A stretch of DNA of 64,000 nucleotides from Vulcanimicrobiota bacterium (GTDB lineage: Bacteria > Vulcanimicrobiota > Vulcanimicrobiia > Vulcanimicrobiales > Vulcanimicrobiaceae), in contig DAIDHQ010000010.1 of NCBI GenBank assembly GCA_027459645.1, positions 40,846 to 104,845 on the forward strand. The letters run 5' to 3'. Positions 1 to 7,102 of this stretch are shown piece after piece. The translations under genes and the position numbers were made by a program. The notes under the pieces were generated by a model that worked only from the letters and a program-made list of their open reading frames with translations, made no database searches and was not told the DNA's origin. Numbering within the stretch: the stretch's first letter is position 1; every line of letters begins with the position of its first letter.

Positions 1-219
1 AACGCGCAGACGAAGGACCGCCTCAAGACAAACGCTCGTTACGATCCTTCGTCTTCGCTCAGGATGACACGGTGAGACGCGACGCAAACGCGTTTGTGTC
101 ATCCTGAGCGGAGCGAGCATTAGCGAGCGCAGTCGAAGGACCGCCTCAAGACAAACGCTCGTTACGATCCTTCGTCTTCGCTCGTTCGCGTTGCGAACTC
201 GCTTCGCTCAGGATGACAT
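1..219. repeat. Palindromic repeat family, tandem partial plus full copy
   Basis: A full copy spans about 96-219, with 14-bp arms at 97-110 and 205-218 (TGTCATCCTGAGCG and its reverse complement). A truncated copy precedes it. A perfect 50-bp direct repeat, 11-60 and 134-183, shows that the interior was duplicated. The right arm overlaps the 3' end of the topoisomerase gene. The same family recurs near 5973, 28068, 33721 and 37307. No transposase is visible, so this looks like a REP/MITE-type non-autonomous repeat. Confidence 0.85.
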
Positions 220-1293
220 ACTGAGACTCGCTTTGAGTTTCTTCGTCGTTCGTTGCGCGGGCGTTTCGCGTTCGCGCTTTTTGAGAAAGTCGACGACGAA
301 CCGTTCCTCCGGCAGCAAGCCTTTGGCGGGTTTGCCGCGCAACATCTGTCCGATCGTTCCGTCTTCGGTGTACGCGGCGATAATCTCGGGGTGAATGTAG
401 CTTTTCTTCGCTACCGCCGGCGTGTTGCCGAGCCGTTCCGCGACTGCCTTCACGACGTCGTTGAGCCGCCGCTTGCGCTCGGATTGCGTCTCGACGTACT
501 CGTGTTCTGCTAGAAGGAGCGCCGCTTGCACCGTGCCGACCCACGTGCGAAAGTCTTTCGCGGTGAAGTCGCCGCCCGAGACCTCCCTGATATAATCGTT
601 GACATCGCTCGAGGTCACGTCGCGCGGCGTGCCATCGGCGTCGACGTAGCTGAAGAGTTCTTGGCCCGGAATGTCTTGGCACGCGCGGATGATCTTGGCA
701 AGCGGTTTATCGCGCAGGGCGATCGTGTGGCGGACGCCGCTCTTGCCTTTGAAGCTGAAGCGGACATTTGCGCCGTCGACTCTCGCGTGCTTGTTCAGCA
801 TCGTCGTTAGGCCGTACGAGTCGTTCTCTTTCGCGTACTCCTCGTTGCCAACGCGAATCGTCGTCTCTTCGAGTAAACGGACGACCGCCGCCAGCACCTT
901 GTTGCGTTGCATGCCCGGCAGCGCCAAGTCGTGCTCGACGCGCTCCCGAATCTTGGGCAACGCCGCGGCGAAGTCGATCATGCGATGGTACTTGGTCTCA
1001 TCGCGAACCTCGCGCCACTTCTTGTGATACCGATACTGCTTGCGCCCGCGCGCGTCGAACGCCGTGGCTTGCAGGTGGCCGTTGGCGTGCGGGCAGATCC
1101 AGACGCGTTCGTAGGCCGGCGGAACGCCGATCGCCTTGATGCGCCGCAGCTCGGCGTCGTTCGTGATGGGCTTGCCCTCGGCGGTAAGGTAGGCGAAGCT
1201 CTTGCCCTTGCGGACCCTGCGGATGCCCGGTTGCTCGTCGTTGACGTAGCGGAGGCCGGCGGCCCGGGCGATGCCGGCTGGGTTCTCGTTCAC
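208..1293 (-). CDS. DNA topoisomerase IB
   Basis: This 361-residue protein matches the poxvirus-type topoisomerase IB family, which relaxes supercoils through a 3'-phosphotyrosine intermediate. Visible catalytic positions are R147 (in TTIRVGN), a lysine in FKGKSG (about 182-184), R249 (in FRTWVG) and nucleophile Y299 in the SYIHP motif. N290 stands where vaccinia virus has a histidine; as far as I recall, bacterial members often carry Asn here. The start ATG gives a normal N-terminal domain (ICPHANGHLQATAFDARGRKQYRYH region at 66-90). The last residues, M-S-S, and the TGA stop come from the adjoining palindromic repeat, so the C-terminal tail was probably rewritten by repeat insertion. It is divergent from the NUDIX gene. 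Confidence 0.9.
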   Translation of the reverse strand: MNENPAGIARAAGLRYVNDEQPGIRRVRKGKSFAYLTAEGKPITNDAELRRIKAIGVPPAYERVWICPHANGHLQATAFDARGRKQYRYHKKWREVRDETKYHRMIDFAAALPKIRERVEHDLALPGMQRNKVLAAVVRLLEETTIRVGNEEYAKENDSYGLTTMLNKHARVDGANVRFSFKGKSGVRHTIALRDKPLAKIIRACQDIPGQELFSYVDADGTPRDVTSSDVNDYIREVSGGDFTAKDFRTWVGTVQAALLLAEHEYVETQSERKRRLNDVVKAVAERLGNTPAVAKKSYIHPEIIAAYTEDGTIGQMLRGKPAKGLLPEERFVVDFLKKRERETPAQRTTKKLKASLSMSS

Positions 1294-1363
1294 GGCCGAA
1301 GGTTTACCCCAAACCCGCTGAAAAGGTGCATCCTCCTGGCAGGCGCTTCTTGGGGCCGGACGC

Positions 1364-1402
1364 TATAATGGGAGTAATTGGGGGGCATCGCTTGGCGCCC
1401 CC
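1364..1402 (+). promoter_or_regulatory. -10 box and GC hairpin in the NUDIX-scpAB leader
   Basis: A perfect TATAAT lies at 1364-1369 in the divergent gap between topoisomerase IB and NUDIX; no convincing -35 box is seen 16-18 bases upstream. Transcription would begin near 1376. The leader then contains a 6-bp G/C stem (1381-1386 with 1397-1402, loop of 10) ending 26 bases before the ATG. No clear Shine-Dalgarno lies between. The promoter call is from the -10 box only. Confidence 0.5.
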
Positions 1403-1428
1403 TTCCCTGTCTCCTACGGGTTAGCGAC

Positions 1429-1908
1429 ATGCGAATCAAGTACGAAGTGTCGGCCGGTGGACTGGTCTTGCGCCCGCGCGAGACCGGGTTTGACGCATTG
1501 CTGATCGGGCGCGGTCAGCCGCGCATTTGGACGCTGCCGAAAGGCCACGTCGAAGCGCGCGAATCAAACGAGCAGGCCGGCTTGCGCGAAGTGCGCGAGG
1601 AGACGGGATGCTGGGCCGAGATCCTCACCCGGCTCAACGAGATCTCCTACTGGTTCTACGTCGGCAAAGCCAAGCACAAGAAGTCCGTGACGTTCTTCCT
1701 GATGCGCTATCTTTCGGGCGATACGGCCAATCACGACCACGAAGTCGATGAGGCTCGGTGGTTCGAAGTGATGGCCGCCCGCAAAGCGCTGAAGTACGTC
1801 AACGAAAAGCGCCTCGTCGATATGGCGCTGGAATATATCGCTGCAAATCCCGCCGTGTTCGGCGACATTCCCATCGTCGCGAGAACGGCCGAACAGAAGA
1901 GCTCTTGA
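1429..1908 (+). CDS. NUDIX hydrolase
   Basis: This 159-residue protein carries a complete Nudix box at residues 39-61 (G-x5-E-x7-REV-x-EE-x-GC), the Mg-binding site for hydrolysing nucleoside diphosphates linked to another moiety. The fold starts at residue 5 (YEVSAGGLVL), which supports the ATG at 1429 over an in-frame ATG at 1378 that would lie in the leader. Substrate cannot be read; the WTLPKGHVE context resembles diadenosine-polyphosphate hydrolases and related housekeeping members. Its TGA overlaps the TTG start of scpA, so it heads the scpAB operon. Confidence 0.85.
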   Translation: MRIKYEVSAGGLVLRPRETGFDALLIGRGQPRIWTLPKGHVEARESNEQAGLREVREETGCWAEILTRLNEISYWFYVGKAKHKKSVTFFLMRYLSGDTANHDHEVDEARWFEVMAARKALKYVNEKRLVDMALEYIAANPAVFGDIPIVARTAEQKSS

Positions 1909-2657
1909 ACGAGACCGCAACCCAGGAATCGTCCCTCCGCGTACAACTCGACGTCTTCGATGGCCCTCTCGATCTGCTGCTGAGCCTTATCAAGGAGCAG
2001 CAGCTCGATATCGCCACCGTGCCGCTTGCGAGCGTCGCGGAGCAGTATCTCGCGTACGTCCGGATGATGGACGCCCTCGACGTCGAGGTGGCCGCGGAAT
2101 ATCTGGTCATCGCTGCGACGCTCGTCTTCCTGAAATCCAAAGCGCTGCTGCCGCCGATTCCGCAAGAGTTCATCGACGAAACGGAAGAGACGCCCGAGCA
2201 GGTGGAAGAGCGCCTGCGCCGCCGCCTGATCGCTTACTCGAAATATCGCGAGCTCGGGCAGCAGTTGAAAGAACGGCAGGATCAGGCAAGCGGCTTTTAC
2301 TTCCGCGATTCCGGCGATCCGACGAGCGAATTGATCCAGCGTTATCGCATCGATCCCGAAAAGCTCAAGCGAGCTTTCATGACGATGCTACAGCAAGCGC
2401 GTCCCGAAAAGCGCGAGATCGTTCGCGAAACCTTTTCGCTTATCGCGACGATGGATTACGTGTCGCGCTCGGTCAAAGAGCGAGGCGAGGTGCTCTTTTC
2501 GACGCTCTGCCACGAGATGGGCATGACGCGCGAAGCGATCATCATCACGTTTCTCGCCGTACTCGAATTGGTTCGTCGTCATCGCGTTTCGTTCGATCAA
2601 CCGGATATCGACGACGATATCCGCATCTTCCCAGCCCCGAAAGCCGCCGAAGGATAA
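1905..2657 (+). CDS. scpA: Segregation and condensation protein A
   Basis: The 250-residue ScpA is the kleisin subunit that bridges SMC heads with ScpB in chromosome condensation. The diagnostic N-terminal motif (QLDVFDGPLDLLLSLI, residues 14-29) and the following SMC-neck-binding helices are present, as is the C-terminal winged helix (REAIIITFLAVLELVRRHRV). I chose the TTG at 1905 because it overlaps the NUDIX stop as TTGA and is preceded by a purine-rich agaaga stretch; an ORF open upstream lies inside the NUDIX gene. It is followed two bases later by scpB, the usual pairing. No smc gene is in the window. Confidence 0.92.
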   Translation: MNETATQESSLRVQLDVFDGPLDLLLSLIKEQQLDIATVPLASVAEQYLAYVRMMDALDVEVAAEYLVIAATLVFLKSKALLPPIPQEFIDETEETPEQVEERLRRRLIAYSKYRELGQQLKERQDQASGFYFRDSGDPTSELIQRYRIDPEKLKRAFMTMLQQARPEKREIVRETFSLIATMDYVSRSVKERGEVLFSTLCHEMGMTREAIIITFLAVLELVRRHRVSFDQPDIDDDIRIFPAPKAAEG

Positions 2658-2659
2658 TC

Positions 2660-3334
2660 GTGCAAACCGAAGAGCTCATCGTCGCCGACGAAACCGAAGA
2701 ACTGCACCTCGCCGCCGAAGGCATCATACCGGCGATCGAAGCGCTGCTCTTCGTCGCAAGCGAGCCGCTCGAAACCAAGCGCATCGCGAAGCTGACGGGT
2801 GAAGACGAACGCGCGATCGCCCTTGCGATTCAGCAGTTGCAGGAACGCTATAGCAACGGCGGCATCGTCTTGCGCGAGGTTGCCGGAGGCTACCGGTTCG
2901 CGACCGCCTCGACCGTTCGAGACGTCGTCGAAGCGTATCTGTTGCCGCCGAAGGCATCGTTGTCGACGCCCGCGCTCGAAGCGCTTGCGATCGTCGCGCA
3001 CATGCAGCCCGTCACCAAGAGCGAAATCGAAGCGATTCGCGGCGTCAACTCCGATAGCGTGGTCAATACGCTCGTCGACCGGAACCTCATCGCCGAAGCC
3101 GGACGCAAGGACGTCGTCGGGCGCCCGATGACGTATAAGACGACTTCGCTCTTTCTCGAATCGTTCGGGTTGAACTCGCTCGACGATCTCCCGCAACTCG
3201 AATTGGAACCCGGGCAACCGCTCGAACTGAATCTGCTCATCCCGCAGCAAGAGCTCCCCGAAGTGCAGCCGCAGGAGCCCGAAGCGCAGCAGGAGGAGCC
3301 CGAAGCGCAATCGGAAGTGCCCGCCGAATCATGA
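2660..3334 (+). CDS. scpB: Segregation and condensation protein B
   Basis: ScpB, 224 residues with a GTG start, dimerises and binds ScpA in the SMC-ScpAB condensin. It shows the two winged-helix regions and the signature near residues 154-175 (GRPMTYKTTSLFLESFGL, then DDLP). After about residue 185 the conserved domain ends and a low-complexity acidic tail rich in P-E-Q follows, with short repeats of the type QEPEAQ/EEPEAQ; such tails are known in ScpB proteins and are probably disordered. The stop overlaps the next gene as ATGA. Confidence 0.93.
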   Translation: MQTEELIVADETEELHLAAEGIIPAIEALLFVASEPLETKRIAKLTGEDERAIALAIQQLQERYSNGGIVLREVAGGYRFATASTVRDVVEAYLLPPKASLSTPALEALAIVAHMQPVTKSEIEAIRGVNSDSVVNTLVDRNLIAEAGRKDVVGRPMTYKTTSLFLESFGLNSLDDLPQLELEPGQPLELNLLIPQQELPEVQPQEPEAQQEEPEAQSEVPAES

Positions 3335-4065
3335 GTTCTGCGTACGACAACTTAGCCGGCGACTATGATTCGTCGCGGCTCGGCTATGCCGACGAAGTTT
3401 ACGACTTATTGGTCTCCTTCGGCTTGCGCCCGGGAGCGCGGGTGCTGGACATTGGCTGCGGCACCGGTCTTGCCAGCGGGCCGCTGATCGACAATCATTT
3501 CGACGTGACGGGCATCGACCCGTCGGAGAGCATGCTGGAACACGCGCGCCGCCACTTCCCGAGCGCGACCTGGCGCACCGGCCGTGCGGAAGCGGTACCG
3601 TTCGCAGAAGATACCTTCGACGTCGCCATTAGCGCGCAAGTCTTTCACAAAGTCGATCGCACCGCCGCGATGGAAGAGATCGTGCGCGTGCTCAAGCCCG
3701 GCGGCATAACCGCGATTTGGTGGAAGCACCTGATGGGCGACGACGCCGCGAAAGTGTTGCGCGACGAAGCGGCCCGCGAGCTTGGGTTCGATCCGCCGCA
3801 GAGCGGCCTGGCCGGCGGATTCACAGAGTTTTACGGCTCGGCGCTGCGCGAGCAAATCGTGCGCGTCGTTCCATGGCGTACCGGCACGACGCTCTCGCGC
3901 TATATGCGTTACGAACGTTCGCGCGAAAATATTCGGGAAACGCTGGGAGGCCGAGCCGAAGAGTATTTCTCGCTGCTGGAATCCAAGCTGCACGACCGCT
4001 ACGGAACGGGCGACGCGTTCGTACCGCTCCTCTACACGCATTACGTCTATCTGGCGAAGAAGTAG
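3331..4065 (+). CDS. Class I SAM-dependent methyltransferase
   Basis: The 244-residue protein has the Rossmann-type methyltransferase fold: motif I VLDIGCGTG at 38-46, an acidic residue closing beta-2 (GIDPSESML), and the post-motif LKPGGI stretch. It belongs to the broad UbiE/Methyltransf_11 group; substrate cannot be assigned. It overlaps scpB by four bases and precedes nfo by three, so it is probably co-transcribed with the condensin and repair genes. Confidence 0.85.
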   Translation: MSSAYDNLAGDYDSSRLGYADEVYDLLVSFGLRPGARVLDIGCGTGLASGPLIDNHFDVTGIDPSESMLEHARRHFPSATWRTGRAEAVPFAEDTFDVAISAQVFHKVDRTAAMEEIVRVLKPGGITAIWWKHLMGDDAAKVLRDEAARELGFDPPQSGLAGGFTEFYGSALREQIVRVVPWRTGTTLSRYMRYERSRENIRETLGGRAEEYFSLLESKLHDRYGTGDAFVPLLYTHYVYLAKK

Positions 4066-4068
4066 TCC

Positions 4069-4911
4069 GTGCGCATCGGCATTCACGTTCGCGTGTCCGG
4101 CGGATACGCAAAGGCGGTCGAGCACGCGCGTGCGGCCGGCTGCGATGCGATCCAAATCTTTTCGAGCAACCCGCGTAGCTATCGGCCGAGTAAGATCGAT
4201 CGCCCCGCACTCGACGCGTTTCTGGCATTGCGCCGGGAGGCGGGCATCGATCCGTGCGTCATTCATACGCCGTATCTGATCAATCTTGCAAGCGACGATC
4301 CCAAGGTGTTGGAAGGCTCCAAGACCTTACTGAAGGCCGATCTCGCAACCGCCGCTGCGGGCGAGATGCGCTACGTGAATACCCATCTCGGATCGTACGG
4401 AAAGCGCGATCGTCGCGAAGGTTTCGCCGGCATCGTCACGGCGCTGGAAGAAGTGCTCGGCACCATCGAACCGGGCGTATTTCTCGTGCTCGAGAATTCG
4501 GCGGGAGCGGGAAATTTGGCGGGCGGCACGTTGGAAGAGCTGGGCGAGTTCGTCGCCGCGCTCGATCACCCGCAACTCGGCGTCTGCTTGGATACGGCGC
4601 ACGCATGGGCCGCCGGCTACGAAATCAATTCCGCTGAAGGCGTCAAACGTTTCATCGATGAGGCCGAAACGAAGATCGGTCTGAATCGCCTGCACATGTT
4701 CCACTTCAACGACACGGAAGTGCCGCTCGGCGGAAGCCGCGACCGGCACTGGCACATCGGCGAAGGCGCGATCGGCTTCGAAGGCTTTCGCGCGCTGCTC
4801 GCGCACGAAGATCTGCGCGAGAAGACCGCGATCCTGGAAACGCCGGGAGAAGATACCGACGACGTGCGTAACGTCCAAACGATATTGACGATCGCGAAAG
4901 CGGTCAAATGA
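4069..4911 (+). CDS. nfo: Deoxyribonuclease IV (AP endonuclease)
   Basis: Endonuclease IV, 280 residues, cleaves 5' to abasic sites in base-excision repair using three zinc ions. All family blocks are present in order: IGIHV near residue 4, VIHTPYLINLAS, VNTHLGS, VLENSAGAGN, CLDTAHAWAAGY, FHFNDTEVPLGGSRDRH and IGEGAIG. The GTG start directly precedes RIGIHV, the conserved N-terminus. It overlaps dinB by four bases, pairing abasic-site repair with translesion synthesis. Confidence 0.95.
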   Translation: MRIGIHVRVSGGYAKAVEHARAAGCDAIQIFSSNPRSYRPSKIDRPALDAFLALRREAGIDPCVIHTPYLINLASDDPKVLEGSKTLLKADLATAAAGEMRYVNTHLGSYGKRDRREGFAGIVTALEEVLGTIEPGVFLVLENSAGAGNLAGGTLEELGEFVAALDHPQLGVCLDTAHAWAAGYEINSAEGVKRFIDEAETKIGLNRLHMFHFNDTEVPLGGSRDRHWHIGEGAIGFEGFRALLAHEDLREKTAILETPGEDTDDVRNVQTILTIAKAVK

Positions 4912-5984
4912 AGCCGGCGCGATTTATCGCGCACTTCGACATCGACGCCTTTTACGCAAGCGTCGCGATTCGCGACGATCCTTCGCTTGCCGGTAAACCC
5001 GTCGCCATCGCAGGAAGTCATCGGCGTTCGGTCGTGCTGACCGCATCGTACGAAGCGCGGCCCTATGGCGTTCGCTCGGCGATCCCCCTCTATCGCGCGC
5101 GAGAGCTCTGCCCGCAGCTGGTCGTCGTTCCGCCCGACATGCCGAAATATAAGAGCGTGTCGCGTGACGTCTTCGCGATCTTCGAGCAGCACGCCGACGC
5201 CGTCGAAGGGCTTTCAATGGACGAAGCGTTTCTCGACTTCGGTGAAACGACGCTCGACGACGCGGTCGAGCGCGCGCAGTCGATCCGTGCGGCCGTGCTG
5301 GAAAGCACCAAACTCACGCTGAGCGCGGGCGTCGCAACCGGAAAACTCATTGCCAAAATCGCGTCGGACCGCTGCAAACCCAATGGATTGCTAGCCGTCG
5401 CGCCCGGAGACGAAGAATCGTTCCTCGCGCCGCTGCCCGCAAAGAGTTTGTGGGGCATCGGACCAAAGACCGCCGCGCGTTTGGAAACCTTCGGCATCAC
5501 GACGATCGCGCAGATCGCCGCTCTCGACGACGACGCGTTGCGCAATCTCTTCGGGTCGTGGGGACGCGACGTGCGCGAACTCGCGCGCGGGATCGACAAC
5601 CGCGCGGTGGAACCCGATCGCGAAACGAAGTCCATATCGTCGGAAGAGACGTTCGAATACGACGTTCGCGACGAGAAGCAGCTCATCGCCGCGTTGCGCG
5701 AGCAGACGCGCGACGTCGTCGCCAAGATGGAACGCGAGAATCTGAGCGCTTCGACCGTCGGCGTCAAGATCAAACGGGCGAATTTCGCGGTCTTCGGGCG
5801 ACAAACGCACCTCGAAGAGCCGACGCGCGATCCTCGCCGGATTTTTCGGGCGGCGGTCTACTGTTTGCAGCGCGCGCACCTCAACGGCGCGCCGGTGCGG
5901 CTGATCGGCCTGCGCGTCGCATCGTTTACCCAGGGCGAACCGAAGCAACTGTCGCTCTTTATCTCGCCCACCGTGTCACCCTGA
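4908..5984 (+). CDS. dinB: DNA polymerase IV (Y family)
   Basis: The 358-residue translesion polymerase has the palm residues D in AHFDIDAFYASV and DE in LSMDEAFLDFG, the finger motif YEARPYGVRSAIP, and the LSAGVATGKLIAKIASD block. A sliding-clamp binding pentapeptide QLSLF is at 347-351, near the C-terminus. The remaining residues end in T-V-S-P, where V-S-P and the TGA are read from the palindromic repeat that starts at 5973. The clamp motif is intact, so the protein is expected to be functional despite the altered tail. Confidence 0.95.
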   Translation: MKPARFIAHFDIDAFYASVAIRDDPSLAGKPVAIAGSHRRSVVLTASYEARPYGVRSAIPLYRARELCPQLVVVPPDMPKYKSVSRDVFAIFEQHADAVEGLSMDEAFLDFGETTLDDAVERAQSIRAAVLESTKLTLSAGVATGKLIAKIASDRCKPNGLLAVAPGDEESFLAPLPAKSLWGIGPKTAARLETFGITTIAQIAALDDDALRNLFGSWGRDVRELARGIDNRAVEPDRETKSISSEETFEYDVRDEKQLIAALREQTRDVVAKMERENLSASTVGVKIKRANFAVFGRQTHLEEPTRDPRRIFRAAVYCLQRAHLNGAPVRLIGLRVASFTQGEPKQLSLFISPTVSP

Positions 5985-6122
5985 GCGGAGCATGTTTCGC
6001 GAAGCGAAACTGCGTAGTCGAAGGATCGAATCAAACCAAAAGCGCGACGCGATACCGCCGGCCCTTTGTTCGTTGCGATCCTTCGTCTGCGCGCCCTTCG
6101 GGCGCTCCGTTCGGGATAACAC
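5973..6122. repeat. Palindromic repeat copy between dinB and GNAT
   Basis: Left arm GTGTCACCCTGAGCGGAGC (5973-5991) pairs imperfectly with 6104-6122. The interior carries the family hallmarks: a TTTCGCGAAGCGAAA palindrome, GTCGAAGGATC and GATCCTTCGTC. It lies between convergent genes and contributes the dinB stop codon (5982-5984). This copy is more diverged at the right arm than the one at 28068. Confidence 0.8.
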
Positions 6123-6142
6123 ATGCATGTCCGCACATCGCG

Positions 6143-7102
6143 CTATATGTGATCGGTATTCCATACGCCGTCGCCGGGCGAGGGTTCGCGGGCCGATGCC
6201 AACCATTGGGTGCCGGCTTTTGACAAGGCGACGGCCATAAAGATCGCGTCGGTGCGGCGGCGCACGGACGCGCGCGGCACGCGTTCGCGCACGAAGGCGG
6301 GCGGAAGCCAACCGACGACGCGCCGCAAATCACCGGCGGCGCTGCGCAGTAGCGGCGCGACCAATTCCCCGGCCGTATCATCGGCGTACCCGCATTCTTC
6401 CAAGATGAACGCATCGTGCTCGGGCGAGCGGACGCCGATCACGTATGCCGCAATGCTGCGTCCCCGGCGTACCACGAGATTTGCAGGCACGCCGCTCGCG
6501 CGATCGGCGGCTTGACGCAATTTCAGCCGGACGAAATCCCAGACGAGCGGCGAGCGCGAAAAGTGCCACGGCGAGAGCGCATTTCCGTTCGCAAAGCACC
6601 GGCGCACGCCGCTCCAATCCGCCTCTTCCAGCCGGCGCACCTCGATGCGCCGGTCGTCGAGTGAATCCGCTCGCAACGAAATCGCGCGCGATGCCAGGCG
6701 TTCGAAGCCTAAGTCCGCATAGAACTGCGGGCGGATGTCGCTGAAGAGATAGGCCGCGTCCGCGCCTTCGCTGCGAGCTGCATCCAAAGCCATCGCGAGC
6801 ATCGCACTCGCATAGCCGCGGCCGCGCCGGTCCGGCGGTGTATACACGGCGCCGATGCCGATCGCGCGTAAGCGCATGCGGCCGAATTCAATGAAACGCT
6901 CGTAGCGCTTGAACGACGCGAGCAGTTCTCGCCCGTTGAATAATCCCGCCAGGGCAAAATGTCGCCGCCCGTAGCCGCTGTTCGCGATTTCGACCGTGTG
7001 CGTCACGTATTGCTCGAAGTCGCGCCGGCCCGCCCACAGTTCGGCGGTCAACGGCAAGACGTCGCGCGCGTAGCTTTCCGCGTCGATGCGCTGGAGCCTC
7101 AC
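6143..7102 (-). CDS. GNAT N-acetyltransferase, Eis-like layout
   Basis: The 319-residue protein has an N-terminal GNAT domain with acetyl-CoA motif A at about 87-102 (YTPPDRRGRGYASAML) followed by QFYADLGFERL. The second half (from about residue 140) lacks the motif but has GNAT-like strands and a predicted Eis-type extension (ADWSGVRRCF, then YVIGVR). It overlaps the helicase gene by four bases and is the last gene of a nuclease-helicase-acetyltransferase unit. Substrate is unknown. Confidence 0.75.
   Translation of the reverse strand: MRLQRIDAESYARDVLPLTAELWAGRRDFEQYVTHTVEIANSGYGRRHFALAGLFNGRELLASFKRYERFIEFGRMRLRAIGIGAVYTPPDRRGRGYASAMLAMALDAARSEGADAAYLFSDIRPQFYADLGFERLASRAISLRADSLDDRRIEVRRLEEADWSGVRRCFANGNALSPWHFSRSPLVWDFVRLKLRQAADRASGVPANLVVRRGRSIAAYVIGVRSPEHDAFILEECGYADDTAGELVAPLLRSAAGDLRRVVGWLPPAFVRERVPRASVRRRTDAIFMAVALSKAGTQWLASAREPSPGDGVWNTDHI

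Noticed and set aside
11..183. CRISPR-like spaced repeats at the left edge
   Set aside because: Only two copies, 50 bp long, spaced 73 bases, and they form part of a palindromic repeat; no cas genes.
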